Below are positions 50,715 to 59,806 of a stretch of 64,000 nucleotides of DNA, piece after piece. Below the pieces are notes generated by a model. It worked only from the letters and a program-made list of their open reading frames with translations, did not search any database and had not been told where the DNA came from. Source of the stretch: Streptomyces rimosus (lineage in GTDB: Bacteria > Actinomycetota > Actinomycetes > Streptomycetales > Streptomycetaceae). Position 1 is the stretch's first letter; each line of letters opens with the position of its first letter. Position numbers and translations under genes: made by a program. Location of the stretch: the NCBI RefSeq assembly GCF_008704655.1, contig NZ_CP023688.1, positions 744,001 to 808,000 on the forward strand. Direction: 5' to 3'.

Positions 50715-52204
50715 CCGACCAGGCCGCCATACTCCTGGACTGCCCGCCCGACCGCATCGACGCGCACACCCCCCTGCCCGCCCTGGGCATGGACTCCCTC
50801 ATCACCGTCCGGCTGCGCAACCGCCTCCAGCAGACCCTGGGCATCCCGCTGCCCCGCAGCGTCCTGCACACCCGAGCGACCATCACCGCACTAGCCGACC
50901 ACCTCAACGACCACCTGCCCCACCACCCCAGCACAGAACCGACACCCGCCCCGCAGCCTCACCCCACACCCCGCCCCGCCGCAGAAGCAGCCCCGGCACG
51001 CGCCCACACCACCCGGTCAGAACAGCCTCCACCACCCCACGCAGCCCCCGTGCACGGCCAGCCCACTGCGCAAGCTGGCCTGCCGGATCACACCAGCGTC
51101 TGGATCCTCGACCACCGTCCGGACGATCTGCTGGGCGACGCACACGTCCGGCTCGAACAGCGCCCGCTGCCGCACCTCGCCGAGGGGCAGGTGCTGATCC
51201 GCAACGCCTACATGTCGGTGCACACCTCCATGCTCGGCCGCATGCTGCCCACCCCCGCCGCCCAGTACTGCGGCGTCCGCGGCCCCCTCAACCCGACGTC
51301 CTCCTACCTGCCCTACGTCGTCGGGGAGGCCATGACCGGGCCTGCCATCGGCACCGTCCTTGCCTCCCGCACCCAGGACATCGCCCCCGGCGACCTGGTC
51401 CGCCACGATTTGGCCTGGCGCACCTACGCCGTTGCCGACGCCGCCGCCGTGGAAAAACTTCCCGACACCGGGCTGGACCCGACGGTGCACCTCGGTCCGC
51501 TGGGCCTCAATGGCCTGGCCGCCTACGGCGCCCTCAAGGACGGCGGGCACATCACCAACGGTGACACCGTGTTCGTCTCCGCCGCGGCCGGCGCGGTCGG
51601 CACCATCGCCGGGCAGATCGCCCGCCTCTACGGCGCCACCCGCATCATCGGCAGCACCGGCAGCCCTCACAAGGCCCGCACTCTCACCGACACCCTCGGC
51701 TTCGATGCCGTCCTCAACTACCGGCAGGGCGACCTCACCGACCAGCTCCGTGCCGCCGCCTCCGACGGCATCGACGTCTACTTCGACAACGTCGGCGGCG
51801 ACCACCTCGCCGCCGCCCTCGACACCCTCAACCCCCACGGACGCATCCTGCTGTGCGGCCTGCACTCCCAATACACCCAAGGAGACATCCGCTGGCCCGA
51901 CAACTTCCCTCTCGTCATCGGCAAAGCCCTCCACCTCACCGGCGTGAAAGTCTTCGACTACGCCCAGCAATTCCCGCAGTTCGCCACCGACATGACCACC
52001 TGGCTCACCACCGGGGCCCTGACCTGCCCCACCACCATCACCCCCAGCATCGACAACGCCTATCAGGCCCTCCAGAGCCTGAGCACCGGCAAGAACACCG
52101 GCCAAGCCCTCGTCGCCCTCCGCCCTGACCCCGCACCCACCTCATCCGCACGCCACACGAAAGCAGCGGGACTTCTCCCGGACAACCCGGTGCACCGCGG
52201 CTGA
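50599..52204 (+). CDS. ACP plus CurA/PTGR-like MDR reductase, C-terminus of the PKS after a frameshift
   Basis: This frame directly continues the PKS (PLLPTTSSTHQTDDPTGGDA). An ACP follows with LPALGMDSLITVRLRNRLQQ (phosphopantetheine Ser), then a Pro/His-rich linker of about 90 residues. A complete medium-chain reductase ends the protein: LEQRPLPHLAEGQVLIRNAY, YVVGEAMTGPAIGTVLAS, DTVFVSAAAGAVGTIAGQIA, YFDNVGGDHLAAALDTLNPH, GRILLCGLHSQYT. There is no ATG, GTG or TTG in this frame before the ACP motif, so it is not an independent gene. It needs frameshifting or one extra C at 50590-50594. Confidence 0.78.
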
Positions 52205-52261
52205 TCGCCGGCTCGACCGGTGCGGTACGGCGTGCCGTCCCGCGGCAGGCACCAGGGCCGT

Positions 52262-52580
52262 GCGAGCAAAGACGAGCTTGGGCCAGTCGGCGTCGTCCTC
52301 CTGCGCCTCCCACCACTCGACGCCGGCAGTCACCAAGGAGTTCAGCCACACCCCGAGCGAGTACGTGTAGTCCCGGTACGAGCGCCACCCCAGATTCCGC
52401 CACCTCGCGGAACCGAGACACGCGTTCACCCGCAGGTCCGGCAGACCGCCCGGCCCGATGAAGAACCGCTGTCCTTCGAACCCCGCTATTACGCGGGGCC
52501 GCGAAACCAGCCGCGGAGTCACATCTCGTAACAGCTCTTCCAAGCCATCGGCATCGTGATCAGTGTCGTACCGATGCACT
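52262..52580 (-). pseudogene. N-terminal remnant of a tyrosine recombinase
   Basis: HRYDTDHDADGLEELLRDVT, FFIGPGGLPDLRVNACLGSA, RDYTYSLGVWLNSLVTAGVE, WWEAQEDDADW is the core-binding region of a streptomycete integrase. No catalytic domain follows; the frame runs into DNA antiparallel to the PKS 3' end. It marks a mobile-element boundary next to the PKS. Confidence 0.62.
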
Positions 52581-53044
52581 TGCCAGCATTGCGTACCGCT
52601 CGGGCCCTGTCCCACGAATGGAGCAACGACCCGCAGCAACAACGGTCACTCGATACAGAACGTCGGTCGCCTACCACCTGGCACGGCTGGAAGCAGCTGG
52701 AGCGATCAAGCGGGTGGGCCGCCGCCGGTTCTGCCGTCCGAACTGATACCAGCTTCCGACTCACACGCGGCGTCCTGAGATTTTGCGGCCCACGGACGCC
52801 GAGCCCTAAGGGGTCTCCGCGTACGAAGGCCCACGCAGGGCTGACCGGAAGCGGAGCACTGCTCTCGCCGCCTCCACGCCTGCCGAAGCTACGCGTGCGT
52901 GGACACCGCCACCCGTTCAGGCCAGCGCGTGTGGAGCGAGGATGGCAGCTCAAAGCGCACCGAGGCCCCAGAGAACTTCCGTTCTCTGGGGCCTCGGTGC
53001 GCTGCTGTTTACGGCTTCCGGCCGGGGGCTGAGGGTCTCGGTGC
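52581..53044. other. intergenic, no gene seen
   Basis: 460 bases between the integrase remnant and the surface-protein gene. Open frames lack protein-like pattern. It contains one very strong hairpin (52954-53003, listed separately). Confidence 0.5.
52954..53003 (-). terminator. 23-bp perfect hairpin terminator
   Basis: AGCGCACCGAGGCCCCAGAG continues to AAC and is mirrored exactly after a TTCC loop. Arms 52954-52976 and 52981-53003 have no mismatch. It lies 40 bases past the stop of the surface-protein gene on the minus strand, where TTTG follows the stem. It probably terminates the long leftward gene train and could also act bidirectionally. Confidence 0.75.
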
Positions 53045-54073
53045 TTACCTGCCGTCGGTGGGTGCGGCGTCCTGCGAACGTCGTCGTCGGGCTGCGATGA
53101 CGACGGCTGCGCCACCGGCGAGCAGAACCCCGGCGGTCCCCAGGAGCCAGGGGGTGGCATCGGCTCCGGTGTGGGCGAGTGATCCAGTTGCCTGTTGCGG
53201 GGTGGGGGTTGCGGAGGAGGGCGTCGGCGCCGCCGCGCCGGAAGCGCTCGCCTCGGGACGCGGCGTGGCCTGGTTCTGTTTCCCGGGCGTCCGCTCCGGC
53301 GCGGGCTTGGCCGGTGCCGTCGGCGTCGGGGCGGTCTCGGTCGGCGAGGGGGTGGGGGTCGGGTGGCGCTTCGGGGTGTCGGCGAGGGTGACCGTTTCCG
53401 ACGCCCCGGGCTTGGCGGTGATCTTGGCTGGGGCGCTGTCCAGCTCGTACCCCGAGGGGGCCTTGGATTCGGTGATCTTGTAGGGGGTGCCGGTTCGGGT
53501 GGTAACGGGCAGTTGGACCGTGGCGGTGCCGTCCTTGCCCGTGGTCACCGTGACAGTCTTACCGCTGCTGTCGACCAGAGTGACGTTGACGATGGCTCCG
53601 GGAAGAGGTTTGCCGCTGCTCTTGTCGGTCTTCTTCACGGTCAGGTTCGCCGGCTTGAACGGGTCGATGACCGTCAGCGGCACGGCGGTGCCGGGGGTGA
53701 CGATGACGTCCTGGTCAGCGGCGACGGTGTGCAGCGGGCTGCCGCTGTCGGTCTCCTTGAGCCGGTAGACGCCAGTGGAAAGGTCTTCGAAGGCCAGTCG
53801 CCCCTCGGCGTCCGTACGGCCGCTGGCGGCTTCCTTGCCGGCATCGTCGAGCAGGGTGAACGCGGCCCCCGCCATCCGGCCCCCGTCGGGGTCCTTCTTG
53901 AAGATCTTCACGCCGCCGGTCTCGGGCAGGTGCCGTACGGCGGGTGCGGAGGCGGACGAGGTCGGCTCGGGAGCGTGGGCCGCAGCGGCCGGAGCCCAGG
54001 CCAGGGGGCCTGCGACAGCAGCGGCAACGGTGATGGCTGCCGCTGTGGTACGGCGGGGTGAATGGATGTGCAA
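53045..54073 (-). CDS. SpaA-like surface protein with LAxTG sorting signal
   Basis: 342 residues. Signal peptide RRTTAAAITVAAAVAGPLAW then APAAAAHA. Two prealbumin-like SpaA domains follow: VKIFKKDPDGGRMAGAAFTL … VYRLKETDSG, and LTVKKTDKSSGKPLPGAIVN … PYKITESKAPSGYELD. A Pro/Thr linker leads to LAHTG, a hydrophobic helix (ATPWLLGTAGVLLAGGAAVV) and RRRRS. LAxTG is the target of class E sortases, so the protein should be linked to peptidoglycan. The Lys/Glu pattern suggests internal isopeptide bonds. Confidence 0.86.
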   Translation of the reverse strand: MHIHSPRRTTAAAITVAAAVAGPLAWAPAAAAHAPEPTSSASAPAVRHLPETGGVKIFKKDPDGGRMAGAAFTLLDDAGKEAASGRTDAEGRLAFEDLSTGVYRLKETDSGSPLHTVAADQDVIVTPGTAVPLTVIDPFKPANLTVKKTDKSSGKPLPGAIVNVTLVDSSGKTVTVTTGKDGTATVQLPVTTRTGTPYKITESKAPSGYELDSAPAKITAKPGASETVTLADTPKRHPTPTPSPTETAPTPTAPAKPAPERTPGKQNQATPRPEASASGAAAPTPSSATPTPQQATGSLAHTGADATPWLLGTAGVLLAGGAAVVIAARRRRSQDAAPTDGR

Positions 54074-54212
54074 GAACGGGCTCCTGGGACGGGCGATCCG
54101 GCGATGGTGGGCGGGCGGAGGTGCATGGAGGGTTCAGCGAGTGCGGCCGAGCCTCGTACTGGGCGGTGGTTGGGTCACCGGCCGCTGCCGGGTGTGACGG
54201 CGCGGTCGGGGC

Positions 54213-54692
54213 TCAGCGGGAGCGGCCTCCTCTGTGGGTGGTCAGCGGGGCGGGCGTCTGGTGAGCCGTACGGCGCGGTGCGGCTGTCGTCCACGCACCG
54301 GGGAACCAGACGGCGGTGTACTGCTCAATGGCATCGCGCAGGCCGTTGGTGACGGCGCCCTCCCACGGTGGCTGGCCGGGGCGGTGGTATGTGTCGAATG
54401 TGCCGTACCCCTTGGTATTCGCGGGCGTGCCGTGGGCTTCGTCGCGACGGCGAAAGGTGCCGTGATCCGCGAAGCTGAGGGCCACCGCGTCGATCTCACC
54501 CCGGTCTGCGTGGAGAACCGTCAGGCGCAGGCCGCCGTAGGTATCCGCGTAGATGGTGCGGGTGAATTCGATCCGCAGTCGCAGCGGTGTTCCGGGGGTG
54601 GGAGTGGCGTAGTAGGTGTTGCCCACGACAGTGCTGTCGGTGAAGGGAAGGGATAGTTCGGCGAAGAACTCGGGGGCGTGCAGAGAGGCCAA
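54213..54692 (-). CDS. hypothetical protein
   Basis: 159 residues. MASLHAPEFFAELSLPFTDS, TPLRLRIEFTRTIYADTYGG, LRLTVLHADRGEIDAVALSF, DAIEQYTAVWFPGAW. Beta-rich and soluble, with a disordered Thr/Arg tail. Not recognised. It lies 30 bases after the DUF317 gene in the same direction. Confidence 0.66.
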   Translation of the reverse strand: MASLHAPEFFAELSLPFTDSTVVGNTYYATPTPGTPLRLRIEFTRTIYADTYGGLRLTVLHADRGEIDAVALSFADHGTFRRRDEAHGTPANTKGYGTFDTYHRPGQPPWEGAVTNGLRDAIEQYTAVWFPGAWTTAAPRRTAHQTPAPLTTHRGGRSR

Positions 54693-54722
54693 TGGGGCTT
54701 TCCAGTCGAGGTCACGTTGGCG

Positions 54723-55595
54723 TTATCGGCGTGGTCCGGGCAGAGCCGGTCGGCTGGTGGTGCTCCAGCGCGGGACGCTGGGTGCGGGAAGCGCGGCCGG
54801 GCGGCGGGATGCGGCGGCCCGCTGGACATCGAGCGGGGTGGGGGCCGGTGGTTGCGACGGGAGGATGGGGGTGAGCTGGGCCATGCCCTGGATGTAGCTG
54901 GAGGTGTCCTGTCGCCACCGGGGCAGCGGGGCCGGGTCGGCAACGCACTGGGTGACGGCGGTGAGCAGGGCGACGGGGGTATCGGTGCTGGCGGTCGCGT
55001 ACCAGGTGGGCCGGTCGACGGATTCCCCGGCCCACAGCTGCCAGCGGGCGTCGCGCGTGCTCAGTTCGGCTTCCGGATCGAGGTCGCCGGTGGTGAACTC
55101 CAGTGCGGCATGGCCGTCCGGCGCCTGGACCGCGAAGACTCCCCAGCGGGGGCGGTCAACCTGCCAGCCCTGTGCGAGGAGAGGGACGACGGCGAGAAAG
55201 GGGTCGTGGTCGTCGGCCCCGGGAACCGGCCTGGCGAGGCAGGTGTCCGGCCCCTGTTCGTACGCCGCTGCCAGAGCGGTGGTGAAGGCGTGGACGAACT
55301 CAGTGGGGCAGCGGTCGTTGAAGCAGGCGCCCCAGGTCGGCTGCCCGAACGGATCCGTGTAGGCGTTGATGCGCCAGAGCCCGTCGTCCTCGCCTTCGGG
55401 GAGGTAGCCCAGGCGTATCCGTCGGTCGGGGGCGTGGACGTAGACGTTGCCGAGGTCGTCGTGCTGAAGGTCCCAGCCGAGGCCGAGGAGCGGGGCGAGG
55501 GCGGGGTCGCCGGTCCCCGTGGTGCTGGCGAGGTGGCGTGGGGAGACGTAGACGTCTCCGTCGATGTCGTGGCGCGGGTCGGGCTGGGGGCTCAT
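54723..55595 (-). CDS. DUF317 domain protein
   Basis: 290 residues. Two DUF317 units: VYVSPRHLASTTGTGDPALA … GYLPEGEDDGLWRINAYTDP, FGQPTWGACFNDRCPTEFVH; and WGVFAVQAPDGHAALEFTTG, WQLWAGESVDRPTWYATAST, PVALLTAVTQCVADP. A Pro/Ser-rich tail follows. Its ATG overlaps the stop of the ATP-grasp gene. Confidence 0.8.
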   Translation of the reverse strand: MSPQPDPRHDIDGDVYVSPRHLASTTGTGDPALAPLLGLGWDLQHDDLGNVYVHAPDRRIRLGYLPEGEDDGLWRINAYTDPFGQPTWGACFNDRCPTEFVHAFTTALAAAYEQGPDTCLARPVPGADDHDPFLAVVPLLAQGWQVDRPRWGVFAVQAPDGHAALEFTTGDLDPEAELSTRDARWQLWAGESVDRPTWYATASTDTPVALLTAVTQCVADPAPLPRWRQDTSSYIQGMAQLTPILPSQPPAPTPLDVQRAAASRRPAALPAPSVPRWSTTSRPALPGPRR

Positions 55596-56821
55596 CGGGC
55601 CGCCTGGGTGGTCAGGGTGATCTCGCCGGCGGCCGTGTCGAGGCGTGCGCTGACTTCGGCGGTGTCGCGGCCGGTGACGATGTAGAACCCGGCTCTGGCG
55701 GTGAACAGGTCGCCGTCGGGCGGCAGGAGGAGCCGGTCGCCGATCTGGCGGGTCCACTGCAGCTGCTCCAGCCAGGGGGTGCGGGCGGTGAACAGCTGGT
55801 TGACCTGCTGTTCGGTGAGGGTGCCGGAGGCGGCCGGGTAGAGCATGCGGATACCGGCGGCGCCTCGCCGGGTCGGGGTCAGGTCCGGACGGTGGCCGCA
55901 GGCGAGGTCGGCGGCGGCCTTCGGCAGGTCGATGCCGGTAGCGAGGCAGACGAGGTGGCCGATCAGGTCGCCGCCGAGCCGTGCGTTGACCTCGATCAAG
56001 CGGGGCCGGCCGTCGACCAGGCGGATCTCGACGTGCTGGACGCCATCGGTGATGCCCAGGGCTTTGATGGCGGCGGATGCGGCCGGGGCAACCAGGGCCA
56101 GGAGGGGATCGTCGGCGTCGACGGTGTGCCCCGTCTCAGAGAAGCGGGGAGCCGGGCCCAGGCTTTTGCGGGTGACGGCGACGGCGGTGGTCACACCGTG
56201 GTGGGTGACGCACTCGACCGAGATCTCCGGCCCGTCGAGGTACTGCTCGACCAGGACGGCGGTGTCCTCCCGGCTCCGGCTCGCGCCGGCCGAGGCGAAC
56301 GCGAAGGCAGTGGGCAGCTCTTCGGGCCGGTCGACACGGATGACCCCGATGCTCCCGGCGAAGGCCGTGGGTTTCAGCACGGCGGGGTAGCCGACGGTCC
56401 TTGCCGCCAGTTCGGCCTCCGGCAGGAACCGGGCCGTCATCGCGGCGGCCGACGGTACCCCGTGGCGGGCGAACAGGTGGCGGGCGGTGGCCTTGTTGCG
56501 GCAGGCCCGCATCACCTCGGCGGAGTGCGCGGGCAGGCCGAGCGCCCGGGCGAGGCGAGCGGTGGCAACCAGATGCCACTCCGACCAGGTGACGACACCA
56601 GCGAGATCATGCCGTGCCGCCAAGGCCCGTCCGGCGGCGAGCAGGGCGCTGCTGTCGTGAAGGTCGGCGACGGCGTGGTCGACGATGTACGGCTTCTCCC
56701 ACGACGGTTGGGCACCGGTGAGCAGGACCACGTCGTAGGAGGCGGCAACCTGCTCCAGACAGTAGCCGCGATTGCTCTGGTCACCGGGGTCGACAACGAG
56801 CACCTGGGGGCGTGCGGACAA
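55592..56821 (-). CDS. ATP-grasp carboxylate-amine ligase
   Basis: 409 residues. N-terminal preATP-grasp domain (QVLVVDPGDQSNRGYCLEQV, VVLLTGAQPSWEKPYIVDHA, GVVTWSEWHLVATARLARAL). ATP-grasp core: YPAVLKPTAFAGSIGVIRV, VLVEQYLDGPEISVECVT, and the metal site RLVDGRPRLIEVNARLGGDL. These belong to the L-amino-acid ligase/dapdiamide-synthase-like group that joins a carboxylate to an amino acid through an acyl phosphate. With the adjacent MFS exporter it suggests synthesis and export of a small amide or dipeptide. Confidence 0.85.
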   Translation of the reverse strand: MSARPQVLVVDPGDQSNRGYCLEQVAASYDVVLLTGAQPSWEKPYIVDHAVADLHDSSALLAAGRALAARHDLAGVVTWSEWHLVATARLARALGLPAHSAEVMRACRNKATARHLFARHGVPSAAAMTARFLPEAELAARTVGYPAVLKPTAFAGSIGVIRVDRPEELPTAFAFASAGASRSREDTAVLVEQYLDGPEISVECVTHHGVTTAVAVTRKSLGPAPRFSETGHTVDADDPLLALVAPAASAAIKALGITDGVQHVEIRLVDGRPRLIEVNARLGGDLIGHLVCLATGIDLPKAAADLACGHRPDLTPTRRGAAGIRMLYPAASGTLTEQQVNQLFTARTPWLEQLQWTRQIGDRLLLPPDGDLFTARAGFYIVTGRDTAEVSARLDTAAGEITLTTQAAR

Positions 56822-56870
56822 GAAGGGCTTCTCCGAATCGGTGGGGCAGGGCGGAGGAACGGGCAGGAAC

Positions 56871-57203
56871 TCAGGCGGCGCGGCGGCGCAGCTCGAAGGC
56901 GGTGGCCCACTCGGGGTGCGCGGTGATCAGCCGCCTGGCGTAGAGGGCGGTGAAGTTGTTGTTCAGCCCGGCCACGCCGTACGGGAGGTGTCGGCGCAGG
57001 TCTTCGAAGAGGTTCTCCAAGCCGATGCGGGTGGCGCCGGCGGCGAGTCGGCGGGCGGTCATGCGTTCCAGCTCGCGGTACACGTGCGGGTTCTGGGCGT
57101 CGAAGGCGAGGAACTGCTCGGTGATGGTGCGATTCCTCGCACGGATCGCTCCGGGGCTGGCAGGGGGCCCGGGGTTTTCTCCACAGGCTGGGGGCAACAG
57201 CAT
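56871..57203 (-). CDS. small hypothetical protein, phage-like motif
   Basis: 110 residues. ITEQFLAFDAQNPHVYRELE, RMTARRLAAGATRIGLENLF, EDLRRHLPYGVAGLNNNFTA, LYARRLITAHPEW resembles short proteins common in actinophages (FxxxNPxVYxxLxxL … GxxxLFExLR), of unknown function. The ATG lies 4 bases after the MFS stop. Its presence between exporter and ligase may reflect a phage-derived gene. Confidence 0.7.
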   Translation of the reverse strand: MLLPPACGENPGPPASPGAIRARNRTITEQFLAFDAQNPHVYRELERMTARRLAAGATRIGLENLFEDLRRHLPYGVAGLNNNFTALYARRLITAHPEWATAFELRRRAA

Positions 57204-57207
57204 CGGG

Positions 57208-58431
57208 TCAGGTGCGCAGGGCGGAGTCGGTACGCAGGCGGACGAAGGCGAGAGTCAGGCCGACGGCCTGCAGTACGGCGCACCCGGTGAGAACGTGCGC
57301 AAGGGCGTCGGGCGGTGTGAGGGCGGTGAGCACGCCCGCGACGGGAAAGGGCAGCAGGAGGATGAGGATGGTCGCCGACAAGGTGCTGCCGAACCGGTCC
57401 GGGGGGATCAGGCGGGAGCGAAGCGTGCGCAGGACGACCGTCATGCCGCCGTCTGCGGCCATCAGCACCGCGACGAGGACCAGGTAGGAGAGGTAGTCGG
57501 GGGCCTGGGCGGCGGCCAGGCAAGTGAGCGAGGCAACAGCGGCGCAGGCGGCACCGACCGGCCACAGGCCGAGGCGGTCGATCACGACCCGGCAGACGGC
57601 GACGGCCAGAAGGGTGGACGCTGCGGCGGCGGACCAGACCAGGCCGACGGCGGTGGTGGACTGCCCGTAGTGGTTGACGACGATCACGGGGCCGGCGGCT
57701 TGGAAGAAGCCGACGGCGAGGTTGGAGAGCGCCAGGCCGGTAACCAGCCAGCCCAGCGCGGGCAGCGAGCGGATGGTACGCCAGCCGGTGAGCAGCCCTG
57801 CGTCCGTGCTGCTCTTTGGAGTGCGGGGCGACGGCGGGGTGCGCAGCACGAGCAGCGCGGTGAGCAGCGAGAGCACCGTAATCACGGTGAGCATCCAGGG
57901 CGGGCCGGCTAGCAGCAGCACGCCTGCGACCGCCGGGCCGGCCAGCGTCGCGGTCTGGTCGATCGCGAGCAGGACGGCCTGAACGCGGTGGGTCTGCGTT
58001 CCTGCCCGGCGGCCGACGGCGGCGCCAGCGGTCTCGGCCGCGATGTAGCTGCATTCGGTGAGCACCCCCGTGATGGTCGCGAGGGTCATCACCGTGACGC
58101 TCGCCACGGTGCCGGACGGCCAGAGGAAAAGGACGACCGCTCCGATGGCGACGGTCAGTGCACGGCCGAGGGAGGCCAGGAAGAAGACGACGGCGGCCCC
58201 GCGCCGGTCGACTATCGCGCCGGCCCATCCGAAGACGGCCAGTCTCGGTATCCACTCCAAAGCGAACGCCAGTCCCGTGAGCGCAGCGGAACGGGTGGTG
58301 GCCAGGACCAGCAGCGGAATGCCATGGGTGGCCATGGCGAACGCGAGGGCATCGGCCGTGCGCGGCAGGTAGATGCTGCGCAGCAGTCCTGCGGTGAGGC
58401 GGGAGTGCCGGGCAGCGGTGCGTCCGGTCAC
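57208..58431 (-). CDS. MFS transporter
   Basis: 407 residues from GTG, overlapping the previous gene (GTGA). Twelve hydrophobic segments, starting LAFAMATHGIPLLVLATTRS, with VVFFLASLGRALTVAIGAVV, LTVITVLSLLTALLVLRTPP, LGWLVTGLALSNLAVGFFQA, LSYLVLVAVLMAADGGMTVV. The type is MFS_3/MFS_1 drug-exporter-like. Likely exports the product of the ATP-grasp ligase. Confidence 0.84.
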   Translation of the reverse strand: MTGRTAARHSRLTAGLLRSIYLPRTADALAFAMATHGIPLLVLATTRSAALTGLAFALEWIPRLAVFGWAGAIVDRRGAAVVFFLASLGRALTVAIGAVVLFLWPSGTVASVTVMTLATITGVLTECSYIAAETAGAAVGRRAGTQTHRVQAVLLAIDQTATLAGPAVAGVLLLAGPPWMLTVITVLSLLTALLVLRTPPSPRTPKSSTDAGLLTGWRTIRSLPALGWLVTGLALSNLAVGFFQAAGPVIVVNHYGQSTTAVGLVWSAAAASTLLAVAVCRVVIDRLGLWPVGAACAAVASLTCLAAAQAPDYLSYLVLVAVLMAADGGMTVVLRTLRSRLIPPDRFGSTLSATILILLLPFPVAGVLTALTPPDALAHVLTGCAVLQAVGLTLAFVRLRTDSALRT

Positions 58432-58940
58432 GCGGTCGGCTCGGCCGTGGCGAGCCGGGCGGCCTGCGGGTACGCGTCGAGCCACTGCCGCAGCAGGTCG
58501 CGCGGTCGCGCCAGGTCGGCGTCGGCCTGCGCACGGGGCTGTTGGTCGCCACGCCGCGGCCTGACGACCGTGGCGTGGTGGAGCGTGTCCGCCAGGAGGC
58601 TGAGGGTGTGCTGGACGCGGCTGGTGAAGTCCGAAACCCTGGTCGGGTAGGCGTAGCGCCGGGCCCACCGGGCGCACACGTCGTAGACGTCGGCGAGCTC
58701 CGCACCTGCCACGGTCAGGCCCAGCCCGGCGCCCGGACGCCCGCGGACGAGACCGAGGGTGCGGGCCGCGTCGGTGGACTGGCGCAGCTGGTGCACCGAG
58801 AGGTCGGCGAACGTGCGGGCCATCCCCCGCGGCGGGATCGGACCGTTGTCGTCGATTTCGGCAATCAGGCGGATCAAGGCAGGTGCGGACAGCATGGTGA
58901 CGGTGTCCCGGAGCTTGGCCGTGGGGAAGGAGGCGGTCAC
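58428..58940 (-). CDS. winged-helix regulator-like protein
   Basis: 170 residues, overlapping its neighbours by four bases at both ends. SAPALIRLIAEIDDNGPIPP, RTFADLSVHQLRQSTDAART, LGLVRGRPGAGLGLTVAGAE form a winged helix close to the HxlR/MarR fold, followed by a helical C-terminus (VQHTLSLLADTLHHATVV). Probably a transcriptional co-regulator with the next gene. Confidence 0.7.
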   Translation of the reverse strand: MTASFPTAKLRDTVTMLSAPALIRLIAEIDDNGPIPPRGMARTFADLSVHQLRQSTDAARTLGLVRGRPGAGLGLTVAGAELADVYDVCARWARRYAYPTRVSDFTSRVQHTLSLLADTLHHATVVRPRRGDQQPRAQADADLARPRDLLRQWLDAYPQAARLATAEPTA

Positions 58941-59770
58941 CGGCGCGGACCTCCCGCCGCGAGGTCCGTCTTCGGATGGGCCGTCGTGGCGTGGGAAAAC
59001 AGGTCACGGCCCTGCCAGGTGGTCTTCCCCGCTCGCACCGGCGCTGCCGGGGCGGGCAGGCGCGCCTGGTTGCTGACCCACCTCGTCGGAACGGTCACGG
59101 CGTTCGCGCGTCCCCAGACCGGGTGCTGGGCGGCCTGCGCGAGGGGCTGTCCGGCGGACCAGGCGGACAGGGCCCCGAAGACGGGCGCCAGGCTCTTTCC
59201 CGCCTCGGACAGTCGGTATGGCTGCCCGGTGCCGTCGGTGTCGACCAGGCCGTCGGCCACGAGCTGGCGCAGCGGCGGGTAGACGTTGGTCCCGTCGCTA
59301 CTGGGCATGACGATGCGGGCCAGGGCCCGGCCGCTGACCTCTTCGCGGGACTTGAGCACCCACAGGATGGCGGTGGCGTGCCGGCGGGTGAGCAGGGTGA
59401 GGCTGTCCTCGATCTGCTCGATAGCGGGCAGCGGCCGGTCCGTCTTCTCCAGGTGCTCCTCGGCCCAGGTGACGACCAGCGGGAGTACCGGCAGCAGCGC
59501 GGCTCCGCGGTCGGTGTGGCCGTAGGTGACGTGCCGCGAGGTGTGCTCGGTGCGCTGGACCAGACCGGCATCGCACAGGGCCCGCAGCTTGGGGTGGAGC
59601 TGGCCGTTCTGCAGCCAGGGCATCTTGTCCGCTATCTGGCTGTAGCGCAGCGGCGGGCCGGAAAGGGCCAGCATGATCCGCACGTTCCATCGCGGAGTGA
59701 TCATGGCGAGGGCCTCGGTGACCCGGGCAACGTCAGCGGCGGTGTCGGGAGGCAGACCGGTGGTGGCCAA
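58937..59770 (-). CDS. HxlR-type regulator with two winged-helix domains
   Basis: 277 residues. First HxlR domain at about 17-105: EALAMITPRWNVRIMLALSG, PPLRYSQIADKMPWLQNGQL, HPKLRALCDAGLVQRTE. Second at about 120-205: SLTLLTRRHATAILWVLKSR, GRALARIVMPSSDGTNVYPP, LRQLVADGLVDTD. HxlR proteins are usually single-domain dimers; a tandem fusion would bind as a monomer. The tail is Pro/Ala-rich. It probably controls the downstream exporter and ligase. Confidence 0.82.
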   Translation of the reverse strand: MATTGLPPDTAADVARVTEALAMITPRWNVRIMLALSGPPLRYSQIADKMPWLQNGQLHPKLRALCDAGLVQRTEHTSRHVTYGHTDRGAALLPVLPLVVTWAEEHLEKTDRPLPAIEQIEDSLTLLTRRHATAILWVLKSREEVSGRALARIVMPSSDGTNVYPPLRQLVADGLVDTDGTGQPYRLSEAGKSLAPVFGALSAWSAGQPLAQAAQHPVWGRANAVTVPTRWVSNQARLPAPAAPVRAGKTTWQGRDLFSHATTAHPKTDLAAGGPRR

Positions 59771-59806
59771 GGGAGAAACTCCTGGGTGAATGAAGGGCCG
59801 CGGAGG

